Shown here in pieces: positions 1 through 7,159 of a DNA stretch of 21,286 bases. Under the pieces are notes generated by a model. It was given only the letters and a program-made list of their open reading frames with translations. It made no database searches and was not told the DNA's origin. Location of the stretch: assembly GCA_965178635.1 (NCBI GenBank), contig CBCXVT010000007.1, positions 1 through 21,286 of the forward strand, in the 5' to 3' direction. A program made the translations under genes and the position numbers. The stretch comes from GCA-2733415 sp965178635 (GTDB lineage: Bacteria; Bacteroidota; Bacteroidia; Flavobacteriales; Flavobacteriaceae). Each line of letters opens with the position of its first letter. Within the stretch, counting starts at the first letter, position 1.

Positions 1-835
1 TCAAAGATTCTTTTGTTGAATTAGGATCAGCAGGAATTACAGCGACACCATTTTTAGAAGAGAATGTTTTTTCAGACACGTCTATATCTAATTCAACTGA
101 AAATCCTTTTTCTAAAGCAGAAACTATTGCTGTTTCAAAATCATTTAAAGGAATGTTATACATGCTACCGTTTGAAAAATTATCAGGAATATTTAAAACG
201 AAGTTTGAATTGAATGGTTGATGTGTAAATGACGTTAATGTGATATAGTCATTCGGGTTAATCTTTGCCATTTTCTGAAATGACTTTGGCGTGTAATCTT
301 TACCATCATATTTAAAGGTTGACACATTCGTACCTAAATAAATATCTAAAATAGCTTCAACAGAAGTTTTCCAACGCGGACTTAATTGCCTTGCAGGATT
401 AGAGATATACACATCTAGCATACCTTTTAATACAGCAATCAGTTCAGAATGGTTATGTTTTGTAACATCATTGTCCAAACCATTAAAAGCAGATTCAGGG
501 ACTAAACCATAATCAGCTACAGAGTTTAAAACATCATGAGCTAAACCACCTTCACTAAATTGTGCTTTTCCTTGACGCATCACGTAGTTCCACGCTTTTT
601 TTGGGTATGTGTTTCTTACGGTATACATTTCAGATAAATCAATGTTTCTATCAGTGATTCGTTTTATTTCACTTTCCAGAAAAGAAGATGTAGAAAAACT
701 CCAACACGTTCCAGTATTTCCTTGGCTTTTTACATCAGAGCATTCTAAATTAACAACATCTGTAAATTGATATTCTTGTGAAAACCCTATAAATGAACTT
801 AATAGAATTACTGAACTAATAATTAATTGACGCAT
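1..835 (-). CDS. Exported C1-family cysteine peptidase (bleomycin hydrolase / aminopeptidase C-like), 3' end outside window
   Basis: The first 278 codons can be read from ATG at 835 down to the window edge without a stop. Residues 1-19 form a signal peptide (MRQLIISSVILLSSFIGFS, followed by Q20), so the enzyme is exported. The papain-type active-site block QGNTGTCWSF lies at residues 38-47: Q38 would be the oxyanion glutamine and C44 the nucleophile, with the six-residue spacing of papain Q19/C25. The segment after it (SEGGLAHDVLNSVADYGLVPESAF) resembles the PepC/bleomycin hydrolase branch, known as cytosolic aminopeptidases, whereas this copy carries an export signal. The catalytic His and Asn would lie in the missing C-terminal part and cannot be checked. 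It is divergent from menB with 61 bp between the starts. The family call is firm; the exact substrate is unknown. Confidence 0.85.
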   Translation of the reverse strand, partial: MRQLIISSVILLSSFIGFSQEYQFTDVVNLECSDVKSQGNTGTCWSFSTSSFLESEIKRITDRNIDLSEMYTVRNTYPKKAWNYVMRQGKAQFSEGGLAHDVLNSVADYGLVPESAFNGLDNDVTKHNHSELIAVLKGMLDVYISNPARQLSPRWKTSVEAILDIYLGTNVSTFKYDGKDYTPKSFQKMAKINPNDYITLTSFTHQPFNSNFVLNIPDNFSNGSMYNIPLNDFETAIVSALEKGFSVELDIDVSEKTFSSKNGVAVIPADPNSTKESL

Positions 836-848
836 ATTGAACATTTTG

Positions 849-880
849 TTGATTGTGAATTTAAAAATCTGTTATTTTTA
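849..880 (+). promoter_or_regulatory. Candidate Bacteroidetes-type promoter of menB
   Basis: TTG at 849-851 is followed after 21 bases by TATTTTTA at 873-880, close to the Bacteroidetes sigma-A pattern TTTG-N(17-23)-TAnnTTTG. It would give a leader of about 10 nt before ATG 897. The last base of the -7 box deviates, so this is tentative. Confidence 0.35.
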
Positions 881-896
881 CGCAAAATATAACATT

Positions 897-1736
897 ATGA
901 GCGAAATTAATTGGAAAGTTGTCAAAGAGTTTGAAGATATTACTTATAAAAAATGTAATGGTGTGGCGCGTATAGCGTTTAATCGCCCAGATGTACGTAA
1001 CGCATTTAGACCACATACAACTTCTGAATTAATTGAAGCGTTTTATGATGCTCAAGAAGACACCTCAATTGGTGTTGTATTATTATCTGCTGAAGGCCCA
1101 TCTTCTAAAGATGGTGTGTACTCATTTTGTAGTGGTGGAGATCAAAAAGCACGTGGTCATCAAGGTTATGTTGGGCAAGACGGGCAACACCGTTTAAATA
1201 TCCTAGAGGTACAACGTATGATTCGTTTTATGCCAAAAGCAGTTATTTGTGTAGTGCCAGGTTGGGCAGTAGGAGGCGGGCACAGTTTACATGTTGTTTG
1301 TGATATGACTTTAGCGAGTAAAGAACATGCTATTTTTAAACAAACAGATGCAGATGTGACCAGTTTTGATGGCGGTTATGGATCTGCATATTTGGCAAAA
1401 ATGGTAGGACAGAAAAAAGCAAGAGAAATATTTTTCTTAGGAAGAAATTACTCTGCTCAAGAAGCTTTTGAAATGGGAATGGTCAATGCAGTTGTACCTC
1501 ACGAAGAATTAGAGAACACTGCTTATGAATGGGCTCAAGAAGTTTTAGGGAAATCGCCAACATCTATTAAAATGTTGAAATTCTCAATGAACTTGACAGA
1601 TGATGGTATGGTAGGACAGCAAGTATTTGCAGGTGAAGCAACACGTTTAGCATACATGACGGATGAAGCAAAAGAAGGAAGAGATGCCTTTTTAGAAAAA
1701 CGTAAACCAAATTTTGAAAAGAAATGGTTGCCATAG
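897..1736 (+). CDS. menB: 1,4-dihydroxy-2-naphthoyl-CoA synthase MenB
   Basis: MenB closes the second ring of the menaquinone head group, turning o-succinylbenzoyl-CoA into 1,4-dihydroxy-2-naphthoyl-CoA in the cytosol. The 279-residue protein has the crotonase fold with FCSGGDQKARG (77-87, oxyanion and CoA binding), PGWAVGGGHSLHVVCDM (121-137) and QTDADVTSFDGGYGSAYLA (149-167). S156 and Y253 match E. coli S161 and Y258. D151 stands where E. coli has G156. This is the Asp seen in the M. tuberculosis type, which supplies its own catalytic base and does not need bicarbonate. The start ATG 897 was chosen over an upstream in-frame TTG at 837 because family proteins begin near here and a promoter-like box lies at 873. 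menA follows 34 nt downstream, so the two are probably one operon. Confidence 0.96.
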   Translation: MSEINWKVVKEFEDITYKKCNGVARIAFNRPDVRNAFRPHTTSELIEAFYDAQEDTSIGVVLLSAEGPSSKDGVYSFCSGGDQKARGHQGYVGQDGQHRLNILEVQRMIRFMPKAVICVVPGWAVGGGHSLHVVCDMTLASKEHAIFKQTDADVTSFDGGYGSAYLAKMVGQKKAREIFFLGRNYSAQEAFEMGMVNAVVPHEELENTAYEWAQEVLGKSPTSIKMLKFSMNLTDDGMVGQQVFAGEATRLAYMTDEAKEGRDAFLEKRKPNFEKKWLP

Positions 1737-1770
1737 GCGTAATCTTTACTATCTCATCTAATACCAATTT

Positions 1771-2682
1771 ATGGCATCAGTAAAACATTATATCCAAGCT
1801 GCGCGATTACGAACTTTGCCCTTGTCGGTTTCAGGGATTATAGTAGGTTCAGGCATAGCTATTGCTGAAGATAAATTCAATATATTGATTTTCGTTTTGG
1901 CAATTTTAACAACTATAGGCTTTCAAGTATTGTCAAATTTCGCAAATGATTATGGCGATGGGATTAAAGGTACTGATGATGATAGAGTAGGAGAACAACG
2001 TTTGATTGCGGCAGGTTTAATTACACCAAAACAAATGAAAAAAGCAATGATTTATACTGGGGTTGTAACAATGCTTATTGCTTTAGTATTAATTTATAGT
2101 GCTTTTGGAAAAAATAACTTCTTTAAGTCAATTCTATTTTTATTATTAGGGATTTCAAGTATTTATGCAGCTATTAAATATACCGTAGGGAAATCTGCTT
2201 ATGGCTATTCTGGTTTAGGAGATGTGTTTGTCTTTCTGTTTTTTGGTTTATTGAGTGTTATTGGGAGTTATTATTTATACACACATACTATTGCGAGTTG
2301 GACAATTTTAATGCCTGCTTCAGCTATTGGGTTGTTAAGTACAGCTGTTTTGAATTTGAATAATATGCGAGATCAAATACAAGATAAAAAAGCTAATAAA
2401 AATACATTAGTAGTGAATATTGGTGCAAAAATGGCTAAAATTTATCATTTCTGTTTAATAATAGGCGCTTTATTACTTTTATTGATTTATAGGGTTTTAC
2501 TGAATAATCTATCAATTAGTAGTTGGTTGTTTCTGTTAGCCTTTATTCCGTTGCTATTAAATCTAATCACAGTTTTTAAGAACATCATATTCAGAGAGCT
2601 AGATGTTGAGTTGAAAAAAGTAGCATTAAGTACATTTTTTTGTGCAGTATTATTTTGCATCCCTTTTTTTATTGATTATTAG
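1771..2682 (+). CDS. menA: 1,4-dihydroxy-2-naphthoate polyprenyltransferase MenA
   Basis: MenA is a UbiA-family membrane prenyltransferase that attaches the polyprenyl chain to 1,4-dihydroxy-2-naphthoate with loss of CO2, giving demethylmenaquinone. The 303-residue protein has about eight or nine hydrophobic segments. The first Asp-rich prenyl-diphosphate/Mg motif is NFANDYGDGIKGTDDD (56-71; N56, D60, D63, D69). The second is NNMRDQIQDKKANKNTL (197-213; D201, D205). The N-terminal AARLRTLPLSVSGIIVGSG is typical of MenA rather than other UbiA proteins. It lies 34 nt after menB, so two consecutive-pathway enzymes (with an intervening thioesterase step encoded elsewhere) appear co-transcribed. 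Confidence 0.96.
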   Translation: MASVKHYIQAARLRTLPLSVSGIIVGSGIAIAEDKFNILIFVLAILTTIGFQVLSNFANDYGDGIKGTDDDRVGEQRLIAAGLITPKQMKKAMIYTGVVTMLIALVLIYSAFGKNNFFKSILFLLLGISSIYAAIKYTVGKSAYGYSGLGDVFVFLFFGLLSVIGSYYLYTHTIASWTILMPASAIGLLSTAVLNLNNMRDQIQDKKANKNTLVVNIGAKMAKIYHFCLIIGALLLLLIYRVLLNNLSISSWLFLLAFIPLLLNLITVFKNIIFRELDVELKKVALSTFFCAVLFCIPFFIDY

Positions 2683-2711
2683 TTGGTTACGTAGTTTTAT
2701 GCTTTTTTAAG

Positions 2712-2737
2712 TATATTTATAGTATTCTATAAATATA
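2712..2737. repeat. Perfect 11-bp inverted repeat abutting the kinase start codon
   Basis: TATATTTATAG (2712-2722) and CTATAAATATA (2727-2737) are perfect reverse complements around the loop TATT, and the next base is the A of the ATG at 2738. It has no GC-rich stem and no T tail, so it is not a good terminator. It could be an operator or a translation-affecting hairpin. Confidence 0.6.
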
Positions 2738-4304
2738 ATGATCAATTTAAAGATTCTCTTTATACTAATTGTATTCTTTAATGCTCCAAGTTTTGTAGCT
2801 CAAGAGAAAATAAAATTTTCTAAAAAAGAGCAAGAGTGGATTGCTGACCATCCCGTTGTGCGCTTTGGTTTTGATCCCAATTGGCCGCCTTTTGAAATGT
2901 ATGATAATGGTGAGTATTCAGGAATTATTGCCGATTATATAAATCAAATAGAAATTCATACAGGTATAAAAATGGAGCCTGTAGAGGTTTATTCATTTAA
3001 GGAAACTATTGATAAACTGCGTTCAGGAGAAATACATGTAGCACCTGAAGTTGGTATGACTCCAGATAGAAATTTGTTTTTAGAGTTTACAGACCCATAT
3101 TTAACAGATCCACAAGTATTGGTGACAAGAGTAGATTCAGATGTTATTAAAGGATTATCAGGGTTAAGCCATAAAATCGTATCCCAACCTCAAGGGGTAT
3201 TCACGTATAAAAAAAATTAAAAAACTAAACTCAAGTATAAAAATTATTACGACTAGAAACGTAGAAGAGTCATTATCTGATGTGAGTTCGGGTAAAGCAG
3301 ATGCTTTTGTAGGTAGTTTAAGCGTAGTGTCATACTACATTAATAATTCTGGTTACAATAATTTAAAAATAGCTAGTTCTGTAGAATTAGGTGATATAAA
3401 GTTCCGATTAGCAACAACTAAGGATTGGGTAGTATTTAGAGATATTTCTCAAAAAGTATTTAAAAATATTTCTAATGAAGAGCGTAAAATTATTAGAAAT
3501 AAATGGATTGCAATAAGATATAATCATGGTATTGACAAACATGAAGTATTAAACTATGTGTTATATGCGTCATTGGGTTTTATAATTATATTTTCAATGT
3601 TTTACTATTGGAATAAAACATTAAGAAAAGAAATTAAATACAGAAAAATAATAGAGGATGAATTAAGGACTTCTTTAAATATTATAAATGAAAAAAATAA
3701 AGAAAAAGAAACGCTTTTAAAAGAGATACATCATCGTGTAAAAAATAACCTGCAAATGATTCAAAGTTTGTTTAATATGCAATCACGAAATATTGAAAAT
3801 GAGTATACACGACAAGTTTTAGCGCAAGGTAAAACAAGAATACAAGCAATTTCTTTAGTACATCAATTATTATATCAATCAGAAAATTTTAATAGTATTA
3901 ATATCCAAGACTACATTATTACTTTAAAAGATACTATTGATAGTATTTATAAAAGAGAAAATTTAGACGTTATTATTACTGTTGATGCACAACAAATTAA
4001 TTTAAATATTGATGACGCTATTCCTCTTGGATTAATTTTAAATGAATTATTAGTTAACTCTTATAAATATGCATTTAAAAATAATAGCGTAGGGCAAATT
4101 GATATTAGTATTCAAAAAGAAAATCTAGACTATCTTTTTGAATATAAAGATGATGGAGTAGGTATAGATATTGACACCTTAAACTCTACAAAGTCTTTAG
4201 GAATGAGTTTGATAACAAGGTTGTCAAGTCAGTTAAACGCAAAACCAGTGTTTAAAAATAATAACGGTTTACAGTTAAATTTTAAGTTTATGGTAAAAAA
4301 ATAA
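2738..4304 (+). pseudogene. Substrate-binding-domain sensor histidine kinase (SBP_bac_3 + TM + HisKA_2 + HATPase), frameshifted as read
   Basis: As read there are two pieces, 2738-3220 (160 aa) and an overlapping +1 frame open through to 4304. Removing one G from the GGGG at 3194-3197 joins them into a 521-residue protein reading PQGYSRIKKIKKL across the junction. In that form there is a signal peptide (about 1-21), a periplasmic solute-binding domain (about 30-260; FGFDPNWPPFEMYDNGEYSG is a typical start) and a transmembrane helix (about 273-291). After these come a HisKA_2 box EIHHRVKNNLQMIQS (probable phospho-His 332), an ATPase domain with N-box NELLVNSYKYAF, a DDGVGID box and SLGMSLI. 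It would sense an extracytoplasmic amino-acid-like ligand and phosphorylate a regulator. The LytTR regulator 129 bp downstream is the obvious partner. The downstream reading frame shows no decay, so a sequencing error is more likely than a true pseudogene, but a real null allele cannot be excluded. Confidence 0.85.
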
Positions 4305-4349
4305 TTTTTTAGGTTAGGTATATCTGTTTTACCACAAAAAAACAGTATA

Positions 4350-4366
4350 TTACAACTTAATTGTAA
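4350..4366. promoter_or_regulatory. Dyad TTACAA-N5-TTGTAA upstream of the response regulator
   Basis: Perfect 6-bp arms TTACAA (4350-4355) and TTGTAA (4361-4366) are separated by five bases. The arm sequence recurs as TTGTAA at 4409, next to the start of the regulator gene. This layout resembles an operator, but no specific protein can be assigned. Confidence 0.35.
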
Positions 4367-4396
4367 TCATTCACCACAATATTTGTGTAAATGATT
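4365..4396. repeat. Imperfect 32-nt hairpin between kinase and response regulator
   Basis: AATCATT (4365-4371) pairs with AATGATT (4390-4396). The stem continues as AC/GT and ACAA/TTGT with one C.A mismatch and one bulged C, closing on a TAT loop. No T tract follows, so it is not a standard terminator. It overlaps the neighbouring TTACAA/TTGTAA dyad by two bases. Confidence 0.4.
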
Positions 4397-4433
4397 GAAA
4401 TTGTGAATTGTAAAAAATAGAATTAATTTACGA

Positions 4434-5162
4434 ATGGAAAAAGCAATAAACATATTAATTGTTGAAGACAACGTTTTAATTGCAGATGATATGCAAATGA
4501 TTTTAGAAGACATGGGTTACAATGTTGTAGCTAATGTAACTTCTTATGAAAAAGCTGTTATTGCTTTAGAAAAAAATACGATTGATTTAGCGTTATTAGA
4601 TATTCAATTAGCAACAGAAAAGTCTGGAATAGATATAGGTAAACATATTAGAGATAAATATGATATTCCTTTTGTATTTGTAACTTCAAATTCAGACAAA
4701 GAAACTCTGAATCAAGCAAAGGAGGTAAAGCCTAACGGGTATTTAGTGAAACCTTTTGAAGAAAAAGATTTATATACAACTATTGAAATTACAATGTCTA
4801 ATTTTGAAGAAAGTGAGACTAAAGCAGAAAGCAAGAAAAATAAGAGTGTTTTAAAGAAGTCCATTTTTGTAAAAGACAGTCACTTATACCGTAAAATAAT
4901 TTTTAAAGACATTTTATACATAAAATCTGATAATGTTTATATAGAGATTTATACCACAGGCAAAACCTATGTAGTGAGATCTACACTTAAAGATTTTCTT
5001 AAAAAATTACCACAAGACGATTTTTTACGTACAAGTAAATCATATATTATTAATATCAGACATGTACAAGCAATGAACTCAAGAGATGTTATTATCGATG
5101 ACAAAATGATTCCTGTATCTAAAGAATTCAAACCAATTATTCAAGAAATGCTAAACATATAG
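4434..5162 (+). CDS. LytTR-family two-component response regulator
   Basis: The 242-residue protein has an N-terminal receiver domain (about 5-122) with acidic pair E11/D12, phospho-acceptor D56 in LALLDIQL, T84 in VFVTSNSD and K106 in YLVKPF, so all receiver residues are present. A LytTR DNA-binding domain follows (about 140-242; KDILYIKSDNVYIEIYTTGK and FLRTSKSYIINIRHVQ). A lysine/glutamate-rich linker (about 122-140) joins the two. It lies 129 bp downstream of the SBP-domain histidine kinase on the same strand and is very probably its cognate regulator. The intervening gap carries two dyads, so it may also have its own promoter and control itself. Targets cannot be read from the sequence. 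Confidence 0.93.
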   Translation: MEKAINILIVEDNVLIADDMQMILEDMGYNVVANVTSYEKAVIALEKNTIDLALLDIQLATEKSGIDIGKHIRDKYDIPFVFVTSNSDKETLNQAKEVKPNGYLVKPFEEKDLYTTIEITMSNFEESETKAESKKNKSVLKKSIFVKDSHLYRKIIFKDILYIKSDNVYIEIYTTGKTYVVRSTLKDFLKKLPQDDFLRTSKSYIINIRHVQAMNSRDVIIDDKMIPVSKEFKPIIQEMLNI

Positions 5163-5166
5163 ATAT

Positions 5167-5199
5167 AAAAAAAGCCACTCATTTGAGCGGCTTTTTTTT
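5167..5199. terminator. Bidirectional intrinsic terminator between the response regulator (+) and DUF4268 gene (-)
   Basis: The stem AAAAAAAGCC-A-CTCA / TGAG-C-GGCTTTTTTT has a TT loop and one A.C mismatch. It has T tracts on both strands and sits between convergent genes, overlapping the last two bases of the minus-strand stop codon. Confidence 0.85.
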
Positions 5200-5638
5200 A
5201 GAGTTTTATTTCTATGAAATCTTTATATTCTATAAAAAAGGCTTCTAATAAATCCATATGTTTATTAAAGAATTCATAAGCAGCTCTCCAAGTGTCTTTA
5301 TTATGAATACTAAATTTTTGATCATGCTTTACATAAATTCTACAGATAGTTTTATCTGATTTTTCTAAATAATAATCATCATCGAATATGATCTCTGGTA
5401 AGTATTCGGTTTCTAAAATTGTTTTTAAAGATTCAAATTTTTCAAATTGCTCTAATCGATTATAGTCATCTTCATGTTCAATATCTATACAAACTAATGC
5501 TGTTTTTCTATCAGCTTGAAACTTCAAGGATACATCTTTAATTTTTGTATTATATAATAACCATTTTCTCGGAAATGATTTTCCATAACTAGTCCAAAAT
5601 AGCTCTCTTAATTGTCGTGATTCTTCTCTACTAAACAT
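5198..5638 (-). CDS. DUF4268 domain-containing protein
   Basis: This is a 146-residue soluble, highly charged protein beginning MFSREESRQLRELFWTSYGK, with conserved-looking WLLYNTKIKDVSLKFQADRK and a C-terminal DTWRAAYEFFNKHMDLLEAF. The pattern matches the DUF4268 family, whose members occur alone or fused to nuclease-like domains. No nuclease motif is visible here and the function is unknown. It starts 8 bp after the ZIP transporter stop on the minus strand, so it is probably last in a three-gene unit with the methyltransferase and transporter. Confidence 0.75.
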   Translation of the reverse strand: MFSREESRQLRELFWTSYGKSFPRKWLLYNTKIKDVSLKFQADRKTALVCIDIEHEDDYNRLEQFEKFESLKTILETEYLPEIIFDDDYYLEKSDKTICRIYVKHDQKFSIHNKDTWRAAYEFFNKHMDLLEAFFIEYKDFIEIKL

Positions 5639-5646
5639 ATGTTTTA

Positions 5647-6324
5647 TTATATAAAAAACGCAGAAATCAAACCAATTGATATGACAATAAGTTTGACTAA
5701 ATTAAACTTATGACCTTCACTACTTTCAAACAATATAGTTGTTGAAATGTGTAAAAAGATACCTACTGCCATAGCCATGATATTTGATGAATACACTGAG
5801 AGATTAGGGAACTCACTAATTATATATGTTCCTAGAGGAGTCATTAAAGCAAATAGAATTAAAAAGAATGCAATAGCTGATTTTTTTAAAGCAGAATTCA
5901 TAAAAAATGTAGTTAAAATGATAACTACGGGTATTTTATGAATAACGATACCGTAAAGGATGTTATCATGGTGGTTAAGAGGTGTTCCTTCTATTAATGA
6001 GTGTAAACTTAAACTTATAAATAGCATCCAAGGGAAGTTGGAATCACTTTCATGTAAATGTACATGACCGTGTTCTGCACCTTCAGAGAAAAACTCTAAA
6101 CATATTTGTAATAAAATACCAAAAACGATAAATAGACTTATTGTTTTAGTATTGTGATGCTGTTGGAATATTTCGGGTAACATCTCAAAAATTGTAATCC
6201 CTAATAAAAAGGCACCACTAAAGGCAAGTAGTAATTTTAAGTTTTTTTTCTTTTGAGGTTTAAATAACACCACAAATAAAAACCCAATTAATACGGATAA
6301 TATAGGAAGTAAATAGGTGATCAT
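5647..6324 (-). CDS. ZIP-family divalent metal transporter
   Basis: This 225-residue integral membrane protein has about seven or eight hydrophobic segments. ZIPs move Zn2+ or related divalent cations toward the cytoplasm. The signature metal-site helices are visible: SLHSLIEGTPL (H108, E112; ZIP TM4) and VIHKIPVV (H129, P132; TM5). A His-rich loop, HGHVHLHES at about 85-93, lies between TM segments, as is common in ZIPs. Its start ATG overlaps the stop of the upstream methyltransferase by four bases (6321-6324), which suggests translational coupling. Family call is strong; metal specificity is not determinable. Confidence 0.9.
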   Translation of the reverse strand: MITYLLPILSVLIGFLFVVLFKPQKKKNLKLLLAFSGAFLLGITIFEMLPEIFQQHHNTKTISLFIVFGILLQICLEFFSEGAEHGHVHLHESDSNFPWMLFISLSLHSLIEGTPLNHHDNILYGIVIHKIPVVIILTTFFMNSALKKSAIAFFLILFALMTPLGTYIISEFPNLSVYSSNIMAMAVGIFLHISTTILFESSEGHKFNLVKLIVISIGLISAFFI

Positions 6325-7055
6325 TTAAATAATAAAATTAGACGTTTTGATGTTTTTGAATAAAATGTATTCAATTTATAATCTCCAAAAATAGCCAATA
6401 AATTAATATCTGTTTTCTCAAAGTAACGTTCAAAATCATTTAAAGTTATGGCTTGTACTTTTTCAGTGTAAAAATGAGCTTTACCAGCATCAGTAAATCG
6501 TATTTCTTTATAGATAAAGCCATCCTTTACAAAACGTTTAATGTGAAAGTCAATATGCTCTACTGTTTTTGTTTCTTCAGGAACTAAGTGCTCAATAATA
6601 TAGTCAACATTCATAAAATCAATAACACCAAATCCAGTATTATTTAAACTTTGTTGAATAGCTTGTAAGGCTTTTATGTTGTCATTTTCATCATCAAAAT
6701 AACCAAAACTAGTAAATAAATTAAAAACGGCGTCAAACGTTTGTGCGTAGGGTACTCGCATATCATGCACGTGAAAATGTAACGAATCATTTTCAAATTC
6801 TTTAGCAGTATTAATACTATTTTTAGATAAGTCTCCACCTGTAACCTTATAACCTAATGAATTTAAATATTTAGCATGACGTCCTTTACCACAAGCTAAA
6901 TCAAGAATTTCTCCTTGTTCAGGAAGATTTAAAAAATTTGTAAGATGAGTCATAAACAATTCGGCCTCACTATCATCTCTATCTTTATAAAGCAGATGGT
7001 AATATTTGGTGTCAAACCATGAAGCAAACCAATTATCCGGTGTTTTTTCGGTCAT
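6321..7055 (-). CDS. Class I SAM-dependent methyltransferase
   Basis: This is a 244-residue soluble protein. SAM-binding motif I is EILDLACGKGRHAKYLNSLG (about 49-68), followed by VTGGDLS (motif II), FDAVFNLFTSFGYF (motif IV region) and GFGVIDFMN. This is the Methyltransf_25-type fold seen in small-molecule methylases; the acceptor substrate is unknown. It leads a minus-strand unit with the ZIP transporter (4-bp overlap) and the DUF4268 protein, and is divergent from the RNA methyltransferase at 7160. Confidence 0.85.
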   Translation of the reverse strand: MTEKTPDNWFASWFDTKYYHLLYKDRDDSEAELFMTHLTNFLNLPEQGEILDLACGKGRHAKYLNSLGYKVTGGDLSKNSINTAKEFENDSLHFHVHDMRVPYAQTFDAVFNLFTSFGYFDDENDNIKALQAIQQSLNNTGFGVIDFMNVDYIIEHLVPEETKTVEHIDFHIKRFVKDGFIYKEIRFTDAGKAHFYTEKVQAITLNDFERYFEKTDINLLAIFGDYKLNTFYSKTSKRLILLFK

Positions 7056-7145
7056 AATAATTATGGGATGTTAATTTGCATAAATAATCAATACAAATTA
7101 TACACTTTAGTTGAATTCTTTTTTAATCAGAAAGCAAAAATACTG

Positions 7146-7153
7146 TATTTTTG
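7146..7153 (+). promoter_or_regulatory. Exact TAnnTTTG -7 box in front of the THUMP methyltransferase
   Basis: TATTTTTG matches the Bacteroidetes -7 consensus exactly but ends only six bases before ATG 7160, which would make the mRNA nearly leaderless. No good TTTG -33 box is seen at the expected distance. Confidence 0.35.
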
Positions 7154-7159
7154 CAACCT

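Noticed and set aside
1567..1767. Minus-strand 66-residue open frame over the 3' end of menB
   Set aside because: It lies almost entirely within menB in antisense, has no domain pattern and has a weak context; it is a shadow of a real gene.
3194..3220. Programmed frameshift in the histidine kinase
   Set aside because: There is no recognisable slippery heptamer or stimulatory structure. Deleting one G restores the domain exactly, and similar indels occur in glyA, so error or simple mutation is more likely.
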